Assembly (NCBI RefSeq): GCF_023715725.1
Contig: NZ_JAMBOT010000001.1
Location: 1,109,839-1,173,838 of the forward strand
Direction of reading: 5' to 3'
DNA length: 64,000 nt
Source of the DNA: Paenibacillus pasadenensis
GTDB taxonomy: Bacteria; Bacillota; Bacilli; Paenibacillales; Paenibacillaceae
The notes under the pieces were generated by a model. The model ran no database searches. It was given only the letters and a program-made list of their open reading frames with translations, and was not told the origin of the DNA. This document shows positions 26,352-34,422 of this stretch, piece after piece. The position numbers and the translations under genes were made by a program. Positions within the stretch are counted from its first letter, which is position 1. Each line of letters begins with the position of its first letter.

Positions 26352-27448
26352 ATAGGTGGAGAGCAGCACTTAGTCTCATGCTAACGCTGCTCCTGATTTT
26401 CCCGGCCAGCGGCTGCGGATTTATCGATATTGACAAGCGTTTTTTTGTCGTTGCCATTGGGATTGATAAATCCGGCAATGAAAATAAGCCTTACCGCGTC
26501 ACAATCCGCCTGTCGATTCCAAACTCCAAAACCGAGCCCGGCATGGAAAAATCCCAAATTGAGACGATTGATGCAAAGGAAATTTCGGAGGGGCTGCGTA
26601 TTCTCAAATCCCGCGTGGACAAGGAGCTCGACCTCGGCCATTGTAAAATTTTTGTGCTTGGCAAAGCGCTTGCCCGCGACAATATTACGAATGCCACGGA
26701 ATGGATGATCCGCCGCCGGGATATCCAGTCTTCAGCTTTTGTAGCGATTGGCTATCCGGATGCGAAGAGTATTCTACAACAAATGCCGTTATCCGAGAGG
26801 TACTCAGGCAATACGCTGTTCCTTACGTTTGGAGGTGACGGCACCAAATCATCATTCATCCGTCCGCAAAAACTGTTCGATCTGTTCCGGCGAATAAATG
26901 AACAAGGAATGGATCCCTATCTGCCGGTAATCGAGGTGACCAAAAACGGCTATGAGGTAGACCGCCTCGCCCTGTTGGACAAACAGCAGGTCAAGCTTGT
27001 GCTGGGCCCGGATCAGACGCAGCTGTTCAACCAGCTCGATCAGCAGTTCATCAACTCAACGATCAAAACCAACTTTCACGATCGTCCGGTTATGATTGCA
27101 GTGACCGACCTGCGCGTCCATTACAAAATTAAACGGCTCGGCAGCGGTGAGGGCAGGCTGAGCATGCACATTCATATGGGAGGCTCGATCGAGGAAGGGG
27201 CCGACAACATTCTGACGATGCATTCCGCAGAAGTGGAAAAGAGGCTGGAGCAAGAGGTGCAGAAAGATACGGCAGCATTTCTGAAGCGAATTCAGCGAGC
27301 CAATATCGATCCGCTGCAATTCGGCCTGAAGTACCGGGCGACCCACGGCAGCCGCAATGCATTCCAGGAATGGTTGGAAATTTATCCAAATTTGCAGTTC
27401 GACATCAAAGCAACCGTAGATATTCAAGGCGCTGGCCGCATCAAATAA
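26348..27448 (+). CDS. GerC-family spore germinant receptor lipoprotein, C subunit
   Basis: The lipoprotein subunit of the receptor has a signal peptide and lipobox FPASGC near residue 22, followed by the GerAC-type domain (RFFVVAIGIDKSG). The C-terminal domain is visible as VEKRLEQEVQKDTAAFLKRIQ. The start overlaps the B-subunit stop by four bases. At 366 residues it is of normal size. The A-B-C order with two 4-base overlaps shows one complete receptor operon. Confidence 0.93.
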   Translation: MNRWRAALSLMLTLLLIFPASGCGFIDIDKRFFVVAIGIDKSGNENKPYRVTIRLSIPNSKTEPGMEKSQIETIDAKEISEGLRILKSRVDKELDLGHCKIFVLGKALARDNITNATEWMIRRRDIQSSAFVAIGYPDAKSILQQMPLSERYSGNTLFLTFGGDGTKSSFIRPQKLFDLFRRINEQGMDPYLPVIEVTKNGYEVDRLALLDKQQVKLVLGPDQTQLFNQLDQQFINSTIKTNFHDRPVMIAVTDLRVHYKIKRLGSGEGRLSMHIHMGGSIEEGADNILTMHSAEVEKRLEQEVQKDTAAFLKRIQRANIDPLQFGLKYRATHGSRNAFQEWLEIYPNLQFDIKATVDIQGAGRIK

Positions 27449-27483
27449 AAAAAGCCTGGCCGCCTTTACAGGCGGGCAGGCTT
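27449..27483 (-). terminator. Terminator overlapping the 3' end of fni
   Basis: The minus-strand stem AAGCCTGCCCGCC / GGCGGCCAGGCTT includes the last fni codons and is followed by TTTTTTATT. It also lies directly after the GerC-type gene on the other strand. Confidence 0.8.
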
Positions 27484-28542
27484 CAATTTGTCTCCTGCGG
27501 CAAGCTCCCGCAGCGTTCCCGCTCCGCTCGCAAACATCGCTGTCCGCAGCTCGAACTCAATCCGCTCCATCTGCATCGCCACCGCTTTGGCTGAATCCCG
27601 GCCTGCCGAAGCCTGCGGCAGCAGCACCCTGCCGAAGCCGGCCAGATCGGCGCCAAGCGCAATCGCTTTGGCCGCATCTACGCCGGTATTTAATCCGCCG
27701 GACGCAACCAGCGTCATATGCGGCAGCTGCAGCCGGATCGACTGTACGCATTGCGCCGTCGGAATGCCCCAATCGGCAAAAGCCTCCGCCGCCGCTGCAT
27801 GTAGCGGGCTGCGGGCGCGGTATTTCTCAACCTGGCTCCAGGATGTTCCGCCAGCTCCCGCGCAATCAATGAACGCCGCTCCAGCATCGGCCAGACGGGC
27901 CGCCGTAGCGGGCGAGATGCCCCAGCCAACTTCCTTTACGCCAACCGGCACGCCGCTTCGGCGGCACACCTCTTCAATAAGCCGGAGCAGATGGCGGAAG
28001 TTCGTATCGCCTTCAGGCTGAAATACTTCCTGCAGAGCGTTGAGATGGAGCACCAGCGCGTCCGCTTCGGCCATCTCCACCAGCCTGCGGCATGCGTCGG
28101 CATCAAGACCGTAGTTCAACTGGACCGCTCCGACATTGGCGATAATCGGCACATCCGGCGCTTCCCGGCGAATTTGGAACGAATCGGCAAGCTCCGGCTT
28201 CTCCCATGCCGCGCGCATGGAGCCAAGTCCGATGGCCCAGCCTCTCTGCTGCGCCGCTTCGGCCAGGTAGCGGTTAATTCGTCCCGCCTCATCGGTTCCG
28301 CCGGTCATCGAGCTGACGAGCAGAGGAGCTTTAAGCCGTCTGCCAAACCAGCTTGCGGAAGTGTCAACCTCCTTCCAGTCCAGCTCAGGGAGCGCTTCAT
28401 GTTCGAATCGGTATTTATCAAATCCGGCGCCGCCGATCGAGCTGCCGACCTGCTCTTCCAGGCAAATGCGGATATGCTCGGCTTTGCGCGCTTCCGTGCC
28501 TGCGGCGTTTTGGTCCGGATGATCTTGGTATTCGCTCATCAT
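27466..28542 (-). CDS. fni: Isopentenyl-diphosphate delta-isomerase, type 2 (FMN-dependent)
   Basis: This enzyme interconverts IPP and DMAPP using reduced FMN and NADPH. Family motifs are RKAEHI near residue 20, LLVSSMTGGTDEAGRINRYL, GLGSMR and ANVGAVQL, then DCAGAGGTSWSQVE and VASGGLNTGVDAAKAIALGA. The length of 358 residues is typical. It works downstream of the MEP pathway that includes ispG in this window. It is a single gene, convergent with the germinant receptor operon. Confidence 0.94.
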   Translation of the reverse strand: MMSEYQDHPDQNAAGTEARKAEHIRICLEEQVGSSIGGAGFDKYRFEHEALPELDWKEVDTSASWFGRRLKAPLLVSSMTGGTDEAGRINRYLAEAAQQRGWAIGLGSMRAAWEKPELADSFQIRREAPDVPIIANVGAVQLNYGLDADACRRLVEMAEADALVLHLNALQEVFQPEGDTNFRHLLRLIEEVCRRSGVPVGVKEVGWGISPATAARLADAGAAFIDCAGAGGTSWSQVEKYRARSPLHAAAAEAFADWGIPTAQCVQSIRLQLPHMTLVASGGLNTGVDAAKAIALGADLAGFGRVLLPQASAGRDSAKAVAMQMERIEFELRTAMFASGAGTLRELAAGDKLKPARL

Positions 28543-28629
28543 GGGCTCCTTTCCAACGTAAATCGGCTACTCTTTCCCATCATACCCGCTCTGCTCCTAA
28601 CGGGGCAAATTCAGGGTGACGATTCAACG

Positions 28630-28703
28630 AAATGATTGTTAAAATCATTTTTATGTTTATAACGATCATTTTTATTGTCATGAAAACGAAATAGTCGTAC
28701 ACT
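28630..28703 (+). promoter_or_regulatory. nagBA promoter with an upstream inverted repeat
   Basis: TTGTCA (28675-28680) and TACACT (28698-28703) are 17 bases apart. Upstream, 28630-28650 forms a perfect 7-7-7 inverted repeat, AAATGAT-TGTTAAA-ATCATTT, which may be an operator. Confidence 0.65.
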
Positions 28704-28768
28704 AGAAGCATACGATATCGTAATAGCGCTCAAGCCTGAATAACGGCTGGACCGAGGAGGACATTGGA

Positions 28769-29536
28769 ATGGATATTCGCGTATTTGAAGACAATGCAGA
28801 GCTGGACGTTGCAGCTGCCCGCCTGATGGCGGATCTGGTTAAATCGAAGCCTAACGCCGTGCTTGGCCTGGCTACCGGCTCAACTCCAATCGGCGTTTAC
28901 CGCAGCCTTATTGATGCCGCAGCCAAGGATGGAATCAGCTTCAGCAGCGTAACGACATTTAATCTGGACGAATATGTCGGTTTGACTCCGGACAACGATC
29001 AGAGCTACGCTTATTATATGAACCAGCACCTCTTCTCCAAAATCGATATCCCGCTGAACCAGACTCATCTGCCGGACGGTATGACATCGGATCTAGAAGC
29101 ATTTTGCCAGAAGTACGATGCCATGCTTGAAGACGCTAAGGTTGATCTGCAGCTGCTCGGCCTCGGCCACAACGGTCATATCGGCTTCAATGAACCCGCA
29201 GCCGAGCTGAGCGCCGGTACTCATGTTATCACCCTTGACGAGGCGACGCGCGAGGCTAACGCCCGCTTCTTCTCCTCTATCGATGAAGTGCCGACCAAAG
29301 CCGTAACGATGGGCGTCGGTTCGATTCTGAAGGCGGAGCGGATTCTGCTTGTCGTACGCGGAGCCGATAAAGCTTCCATCGTACGCCGCGCGCTGACCGG
29401 CCCCGTCACGACAGACTGCCCGGCGTCGCTGCTGCAGCTGCATGCACGAGTAACGGTTCTGCTGGATAAAGATGCGGCGAGCCTGCTGGCAACAGGAGGG
29501 AAAGAAGGATGCAGCAATTTCGCGTCAGCAATGTAA
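28769..29536 (+). CDS. nagB: Glucosamine-6-phosphate deaminase
   Basis: The enzyme converts glucosamine 6-phosphate to fructose 6-phosphate and ammonia. Motifs are GLATGSTPIGVYRSLI (phosphate loop), TTFNLDEYVGL (catalytic Asp) and LGLGHNGHIGFNEP (catalytic His/Glu). It is 255 residues with a GAGGAGG ribosome binding site. The 3' end overlaps nagA by 28 bases. It supplies the second step of N-acetylglucosamine use. Confidence 0.96.
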   Translation: MDIRVFEDNAELDVAAARLMADLVKSKPNAVLGLATGSTPIGVYRSLIDAAAKDGISFSSVTTFNLDEYVGLTPDNDQSYAYYMNQHLFSKIDIPLNQTHLPDGMTSDLEAFCQKYDAMLEDAKVDLQLLGLGHNGHIGFNEPAAELSAGTHVITLDEATREANARFFSSIDEVPTKAVTMGVGSILKAERILLVVRGADKASIVRRALTGPVTTDCPASLLQLHARVTVLLDKDAASLLATGGKEGCSNFASAM

Positions 29537-30666
29537 ATATTGCAGTGAACGGCCAATCGGTCAAAGGCTCCGTTACAGTCAAGGACGGAGTCATCGCTTC
29601 TGTCGATGCCGGTGAAGCAGCGGAATCCGGGCTTCCCGTCATAGACGGACATGGCGGCTGGCTGCTCCCGGGCTTTATTGATGTCCATGTGCATGGCGGT
29701 TATGGAGCAGACTTTATGGATGCCAGCCGTGAAGCTTATGACACGATTACGAAATTCCATGCTGAGCACGGCACAACGACGATGCTCGCCACAACGATGA
29801 CGGAATCGCAGGAGCGTATCCGTCAAGCTTTGGCTGCTGCCGACGATTACCGCCAATCGCCCATGCCCCATGCTCGGCTTGGCGGCGTTCATCTGGAAGG
29901 TCCGTTCATCAGCCCGGACTGGATGGGTGCTCAAAACCCGGAATTCCGCGCCGATCCGCAATTGGATTGGCTGAAGCAGTGGCATGCCGATCACCCGGGC
30001 CTGATCAAGCAGCTAACGCTGGCTCCTGAGCGCGAGGGCGCGCTGGAGATGATCGCTTGGCTCGCGGAGCAGGGAATCGCCGTGGCAGCAGGGCATACGG
30101 ACGCTAAGTACGATGTGATGGAAGCGGCGGCCGATGCTGGCTTGAACAGCGCTGTGCATACGTTCAACGCTTGCCGCGGCCTGCATCACCGCGAGCCCGG
30201 CACCGTCGGCGCTGTGCTGACGGACGACCGGATTCATGCCGAGGTAATTGCCGATGGCCATCATGTGCATGATGCGATCATGCGTCTCCTTGGACGCGTG
30301 AAGCCGGACGGCAAGCTGCTGCTTATAACCGACGCCATGTCTGCCGCAGGTTTGCAGGACGGCCAGTACGAGCTGGGCGGACAAGCCGTTACGATGAAGG
30401 ACGGCGTTTGCCGCCTGACCGTCGGCGGCAATCTTGCCGGAAGCACGCTAACGATGGAAAACGCGCTTAAACGGTTCATCGCGGCTACAGGCTGGACTGT
30501 GCCGCAAGCAAGCGTGCTTGCCAGCGCGAACCCGGCAGCGCTGATCGGCCTCGGCGATCAGACCGGCAGCATTGCCGCCGGTAAATGGGCGGATCTTGTT
30601 CTGCTCACCGAAGAGCTTGAAGTTCAACGCACTTGGGTCGGCGGACTCAGCGTGTTTGAAGCTTAA
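29509..30666 (+). CDS. nagA: N-acetylglucosamine-6-phosphate deacetylase
   Basis: This amidohydrolase removes acetate from GlcNAc-6-phosphate, feeding NagB. Metal and catalytic motifs are visible: GFIDVHVHGGYGADFMD, VHLEGPFISP, AGHTDAKYDV, VHTFNACRGLHHREPG and LLITDAMSAAG (catalytic Asp). It is 385 residues. The start lies inside nagB after GGAGGGAAAG. The operon order is nagB-nagA, the reverse of B. subtilis, and no nagR-type GntR gene follows. Confidence 0.96.
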   Translation: MQQFRVSNVNIAVNGQSVKGSVTVKDGVIASVDAGEAAESGLPVIDGHGGWLLPGFIDVHVHGGYGADFMDASREAYDTITKFHAEHGTTTMLATTMTESQERIRQALAAADDYRQSPMPHARLGGVHLEGPFISPDWMGAQNPEFRADPQLDWLKQWHADHPGLIKQLTLAPEREGALEMIAWLAEQGIAVAAGHTDAKYDVMEAAADAGLNSAVHTFNACRGLHHREPGTVGAVLTDDRIHAEVIADGHHVHDAIMRLLGRVKPDGKLLLITDAMSAAGLQDGQYELGGQAVTMKDGVCRLTVGGNLAGSTLTMENALKRFIAATGWTVPQASVLASANPAALIGLGDQTGSIAAGKWADLVLLTEELEVQRTWVGGLSVFEA

Positions 30667-30673
30667 CTATCTG

Positions 30674-30715
30674 CAAAAAGGCCGGCTCCGGGTTACCCGG
30701 GAGTCGGCCTTTTTG
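30674..30715 (+). terminator. Terminator of nagBA
   Basis: AAAAAGGCCGGCTCC pairs with GGAGTCGGCCTTTTT around GGGTTACCC. It is symmetric enough to also serve the minus-strand gene ending at 30731. Confidence 0.9.
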
Positions 30716-30730
30716 TCATCTAACATTTAA

Positions 30731-31498
30731 TTAAACACCCGACAAAGAGGAGCCGGTTTCAAGAAACGTTTTCATGCCCGACAATACGATTGGAATTCCA
30801 TTCAGAAGCACCTTTTCCGCTGCAGGAGCCTGCTCGAAATCGTCATGCACGACAGTGACTAACGTAACGCCTTGCATTTCCGCATGAGGCGTAATTTCCC
30901 ATGTGACCCGCGACAGCTGGTCGCCAGCAGTATCCGGCATAAGAAACTTCCAGCTCATCACCAGTCTGCCGGGAGGATCGATTTCCAGCAGCGTGCCCTC
31001 TACCTTTTTCACCCCTTGCTGATCCGTAAGCTCAAAGGGCGAGTTTTTCTCCCAGCTGGAAAGAATGGAGCAATTGAACCAAAACTTTGACGTCTTCGCA
31101 GGATCGGTCAGAGCTGCCCATACCTGCTCCGGCGCTGCCTTTATCGCAATCCGGTTCACGTTTTTCGGCTTATTTTCCATCACATCCGCACTCTCCAATT
31201 CTTGTTTAAGCGAAGTCAGTCCTATCGCCCAAGGCTCGGCATATTGGCTGACCCAGCGCTCATAGATTTGCCGGATCGGCACGGCGTTTAAATAATGCAG
31301 CTTCTCCCGCCCGGCCTTCCTCGTCGTAATCAGTCCGGCCTCTTCCAGCACGTTCAGATGTTTCATCACGCCAAACCGGGTCATCTGCAAATGCGCGCAA
31401 AGCTCGTTCAGCGTACGTCCGTCGGAACGGTTAAGCAGATCAAGCAGCAAACGCCGGCTTGGATCGGCCAAAGCTTTAAACACTTCATTGTCGTCCAT
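30731..31498 (-). CDS. ArsR-type HTH fused to an SRPBCC/AHSA1 domain
   Basis: A single 255-residue chain joins an N-terminal ArsR winged helix (LADPSRRLLLDLLNRSDGRTLNELCAHLQMTRFGVMKHLNVLEEAGL) to a C-terminal AHSA1-like SRPBCC domain from about residue 112 (IAIKAAPEQVWAALTDPAKTSKFW). The first domain should bind DNA and the second may bind a hydrophobic ligand. No metal-binding cysteine pair of the ArsR type is seen. An operator-like motif lies in its leader and before the neighbouring genes, so it is the likely repressor of the locus, including itself. Confidence 0.9.
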   Translation of the reverse strand: MDDNEVFKALADPSRRLLLDLLNRSDGRTLNELCAHLQMTRFGVMKHLNVLEEAGLITTRKAGREKLHYLNAVPIRQIYERWVSQYAEPWAIGLTSLKQELESADVMENKPKNVNRIAIKAAPEQVWAALTDPAKTSKFWFNCSILSSWEKNSPFELTDQQGVKKVEGTLLEIDPPGRLVMSWKFLMPDTAGDQLSRVTWEITPHAEMQGVTLVTVVHDDFEQAPAAEKVLLNGIPIVLSGMKTFLETGSSLSGV

Positions 31499-31540
31499 CT
31501 CGGCTTCTCCCTTCTCGCTGCTCTATTTCCCGGCTGCAAG

Positions 31541-31556
31541 GTTACCATATAGTCAC
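31541..31556 (-). promoter_or_regulatory. Operator-like site 1, ahead of the ArsR-SRPBCC gene
   Basis: GTTACCATATAGTCAC on the plus strand (GTGACTATATGGTAAC on the minus strand) lies 43 bases upstream of the regulator start. Confidence 0.7.
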
Positions 31557-31629
31557 AAGTTATCATAGATTTAGGCCAATGTCATGTAACGCCAAAGACT
31601 GCCCCTGAACGAAGGGACAGTCTGTAGGC

Positions 31630-32034
31630 TTAATCCGTTTTATTAAGCTGATGCCACATCGTCGCCATGTCGATCCAGCCGCGGTGCTCCGTAATTTTAC
31701 CGTCTGCGACCCGGTAACGGCGGTACAATGTCACGTCGATCTCATTGCCCGTCGCCGCCCGGCCGAAAAACATTCCCCCATGTTTGCCCTTCACGTTCAT
31801 TCTTACAAGCACGATGTCTCCTTCGCCGATTATATGTTCTACCGTATAGAGCTTGTCGGGAAAAGCCTCCAACAGCTTGGCGGCAAACTGCTTTAAGCCT
31901 TCCTTGGATTGATAGGATAATTCCGTATAGTCCTCCGCCAGAAACTGATCAGCGCAGTCCAGATCCCCTTCGTTCCAAAATCGCTCGATGAAGGCGCGAA
32001 CCGTATCAAGATTGGTTTGTACCGTTGTGCTCAT
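31630..32034 (-). CDS. SnoaL-like / ester-cyclase-family protein
   Basis: This 134-residue NTF2-fold protein has VRAFIERFWNEGDLDCADQFLAEDYTELSYQ at the start and a C-terminal beta sheet ending in ITEHRGWIDMATMWHQL. Such proteins are often small cyclases, isomerases or ligand-binding proteins; no activity can be assigned. It follows a second, related gene by about 40 bases without an operator of its own and is probably in the same transcript. Confidence 0.82.
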   Translation of the reverse strand: MSTTVQTNLDTVRAFIERFWNEGDLDCADQFLAEDYTELSYQSKEGLKQFAAKLLEAFPDKLYTVEHIIGEGDIVLVRMNVKGKHGGMFFGRAATGNEIDVTLYRRYRVADGKITEHRGWIDMATMWHQLNKTD

Positions 32035-32075
32035 GAGACATTCTCCTTTAAATTCAATTTTTGTTGTAAAACGAT

Positions 32076-32426
32076 TTATCCGTTTGGTTGCAGCTGGGGC
32101 AGCAGCGACGAGGTATCGAACCAGCCCCGATGAGTCTCAATCACGCCAGCTTTCAGTTGGAATTCGCGGAACTGCACCGCTTTAATCGCCCGTTCCGTCG
32201 CTTTGTTTCCGAGAAAAGCTCCCGCGTGCTGCGCCGTCATGGAGATCCAGGCGGTTACCCGCTCTCCTTGAACGAGCAGCTCTTCCACCACGTAGCGCCT
32301 GTTCATAAAAGCGGTCCCGATTTGTCCGGCAAAAAACTGGTCCGTTGTATCCATAATCCGTACGTTTGCCAAATCCTCAATAAATTCCGTCACGATTACG
32401 GCGTAGTTCTGTTCCGCTGTTTTCAT
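32076..32426 (-). CDS. SnoaL-like protein, second copy
   Basis: The 116-residue NTF2-fold protein ends in VIETHRGWFDTSSLLPQLQPNG, matching the end of its downstream neighbour (ITEHRGWIDMATMWHQL), so the two are diverged tandem paralogues. The N-terminal half is helical (AVIVTEFIEDLANVRIMD). The ribosome binding site GAGGAGAG and an operator-like motif lie immediately upstream. The function is unknown. Confidence 0.8.
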   Translation of the reverse strand: MKTAEQNYAVIVTEFIEDLANVRIMDTTDQFFAGQIGTAFMNRRYVVEELLVQGERVTAWISMTAQHAGAFLGNKATERAIKAVQFREFQLKAGVIETHRGWFDTSSLLPQLQPNG

Positions 32427-32444
32427 CTCAATCTCTCCTCATAC

Positions 32445-32460
32445 GTTACTATTTAGTCAC
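32445..32460 (-). promoter_or_regulatory. Operator-like site 2, ahead of the SnoaL-like pair
   Basis: GTTACTATTTAGTCAC on the plus strand (GTGACTAAATAGTAAC on the minus strand) lies 18 bases upstream of the start codon at 32426, right next to the ribosome binding site. Confidence 0.75.
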
Positions 32461-32476
32461 ATTTTGAACAAAAAAA

Positions 32477-33028
32477 TCAGCTTGCCGATACCGCTTTGCC
32501 GCTTAGCTTTTCCGCCAGCTCCATAAAATGGTTTACCGCGCCGTGAATTCTTTGCCGTGTGCCGGCATCAACAGGCGAACCGTCCGCTCCAAAAGCATTG
32601 GAACCGTACCCTATCGAAATCCATTCCGCGCAGTTGATGCCGTGCAGATTGCGGATAATGGTTTGCAGATGCTGCAGCGAGCTTATGCCGACCGGCCCCC
32701 CGGCAGAGCTTACGGACAATACCGCTTTGCCTGTTACATGGGCGGGCTGCAAATAGTCCAGCGCATTTTTGAGCGCGCCTGAGATGGAGCCATGGTATTC
32801 CGGCGTTGCCAGCACAAGTCCGTCCGCCTTGACGGCAGCCTCCGCGAGCTTCCTTGCATTAGGATGTAAGTCCGGTTGATCCAGTGTAAAAATCGGCAGT
32901 GTCAGCTCCGCCAGATCAATTACTTCAATGGCCGCGCCTTGCTCCTGCAGCTTTTGACCAATGTAGCGAGTAAGAATGGTGCTCGTTGCGGCGGAACGGC
33001 TGCTGCCTGCGATTAAAAGAATGTTCAT
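32477..33028 (-). CDS. NADPH-dependent FMN reductase family protein
   Basis: This flavodoxin-fold quinone/azo-reductase-like enzyme starts MNILLIAGSSRSAATST (phosphate-binding loop), with LVLATPEYHGSISGALKNALDYL as the flavin-binding signature and SVSSAGGPVG further on. It is 183 residues. The start is the ATG at 33028 with GGAAAGGTGAG upstream; a GTG four codons earlier is less likely. It is the first gene of the small locus and has a strong promoter flanked by two operator-like motifs. A role in detoxifying quinones or electrophiles is inferred from family and context. Confidence 0.9.
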   Translation of the reverse strand: MNILLIAGSSRSAATSTILTRYIGQKLQEQGAAIEVIDLAELTLPIFTLDQPDLHPNARKLAEAAVKADGLVLATPEYHGSISGALKNALDYLQPAHVTGKAVLSVSSAGGPVGISSLQHLQTIIRNLHGINCAEWISIGYGSNAFGADGSPVDAGTRQRIHGAVNHFMELAEKLSGKAVSAS

Positions 33029-33063
33029 GCGATGTCTCACCTTTCCGGTTATGAATTTTAATT

Positions 33064-33079
33064 GTTACCATTTGGTCAC
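33064..33079 (-). promoter_or_regulatory. Operator-like site 3, downstream of the FMN reductase promoter
   Basis: GTTACCATTTGGTCAC on the plus strand (GTGACCAAATGGTAAC on the minus strand) lies between the -10 element and the ribosome binding site. Confidence 0.75.
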
Positions 33080-33092
33080 ATTTCATATCCTT

Positions 33093-33122
33093 AATATACG
33101 TTACTAATAAGTCACATGTCAA
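33093..33122 (-). promoter_or_regulatory. FMN reductase promoter with operator-like site 4 inside the spacer
   Basis: On the minus strand a perfect TTGACA (33117-33122) and TATATT (33093-33098) are 18 bases apart. GTGACTTATTAGTAAC (33100-33115) fills the spacer, a classic position for repression. Confidence 0.85.
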
Positions 33123-33135
33123 GCGGATTAACAAA

Positions 33136-33168
33136 ATAAAAACCGGCCGCTTTAACCGCAGCCGGTTG
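33136..33168 (-). terminator. Terminator of the VWA/MoxR locus
   Basis: The minus-strand stem AACCGGC / GCCGGTT is followed by TTTATTTTG just past the VWA gene stop codon. Confidence 0.8.
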
Positions 33169-33174
33169 TAACCT

Positions 33175-34419
33175 TTAATAGCTCCTGTTTCCCCCTGTAA
33201 TCCGGTCGGCCAGTTGTTTCATGTCCATCCCTTTTAGCGCGCCCTCAATTAGCTCGGGCAGTCTGTCCGGCGTGCAGCCGAAGCAGGGAATGCCGTACCC
33301 CGACAGCTTTCCGGCAACCAGGGCGTCATAAGCGGGAGTTCCATCATCGGATAATGCCAGCAGACAAACCGTTTTTACGCCGGCGTCATGCATCGTTTTG
33401 AGCCTGCGAAGCATCTGCGCCTGATTTCCGCCTTCCAGTAGATCGGATATGAGCAGAAAAATCGTTTTTTTCGGTTCCGTTATAAACGATTCGCAATAGG
33501 CGATAGACTTGTTAATATTCGTACCGCCCCCCAGTTGGATACCGAACAGCATATCGATGGGATCGTGAGCGGATTGCTCCGTCAGATCGACCACCTCCGT
33601 ATCAAAAGCGACAACCCGCGTCTCCAATGAAGGCATGGTAGCAAATATCGCTCCGATAATGGAGGCATAGATGACAGAGCTAGCCATAGATCCGCTCTGG
33701 TCAATATCCAGAATGATCGTCCAGTCCTTACTCTTCTGCGCCCGGTCAAAAAAGTATACCTTCTCCGGAAGCAGCAGCTTGCGTTCGGAATCGTAATGCT
33801 TCAGGTTTTTGCGAATCGTTTTGTTCCAATCCAGCCCGCTGAGGGATGGGAGCGGCGAATGCCGCCTCCGGTTGAGGGCGCCAATGACCGCTCTCCGTAT
33901 ATCCTGCTCCAGCCGTTTCATAATTTCATCCACGACCTGCCGGACAAGCTCTCGCGCCGTCTCCTTCGTCCGCTCCGGAATCTGGCCGCGCAGGGACATC
34001 AGCGTTGCGACCATGCCGATATCCGGCTTCACCTGAGACAGCAGCTCCGGCTCAAATAACAGCCTGGTCAGCCCTTTGCGCTCCACCGCATCGGTTTGGA
34101 TGACGCTTACGATATCCGGCGGGAAAAAGGTGCGCACATCTCCCAGCCATTTGGCCAGATTCGGAGAGGATTTGCCATGTCCGGCGGAGCGTCCGCCAGG
34201 AGCGGAGCCGGCAGCCCCGCTGCTGCTCCCGCCGCCGGAGCTTCCGGCTTCACCGCCTGCTCCTCCATAAATGAATGCAAGCGCATCGTCCAGCAAAGCA
34301 GCTTCCTTATCCAGCAGGCTGGAGCCGCTGGCGCCAGCAAGTCCCGACAGCTTCTCCTCCGCAGCCTCTCCCAAAATAAGCCGCCATCGTTTTACATGCT
34401 CCTGATCCGGCGTTGTCAT
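33175..34419 (-). CDS. VWA-domain protein, last gene of the MoxR/DUF5682 locus
   Basis: This 414-residue protein has a helical N-terminal half with a Gly/Ser-rich linker (about residues 56-80) and a C-terminal von Willebrand factor A domain. The metal-binding MIDAS motif is intact as ILDIDQSGSMASS, with later GGGTNINKS and LISDLLEGG. VWA proteins of this kind typically partner MoxR AAA ATPases, acting as adaptors or targets. It starts three bases after the DUF5682 gene stop. A molecular target is not known. Confidence 0.9.
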   Translation of the reverse strand: MTTPDQEHVKRWRLILGEAAEEKLSGLAGASGSSLLDKEAALLDDALAFIYGGAGGEAGSSGGGSSSGAAGSAPGGRSAGHGKSSPNLAKWLGDVRTFFPPDIVSVIQTDAVERKGLTRLLFEPELLSQVKPDIGMVATLMSLRGQIPERTKETARELVRQVVDEIMKRLEQDIRRAVIGALNRRRHSPLPSLSGLDWNKTIRKNLKHYDSERKLLLPEKVYFFDRAQKSKDWTIILDIDQSGSMASSVIYASIIGAIFATMPSLETRVVAFDTEVVDLTEQSAHDPIDMLFGIQLGGGTNINKSIAYCESFITEPKKTIFLLISDLLEGGNQAQMLRRLKTMHDAGVKTVCLLALSDDGTPAYDALVAGKLSGYGIPCFGCTPDRLPELIEGALKGMDMKQLADRITGGNRSY

Positions 34420-34422
34420 CGG

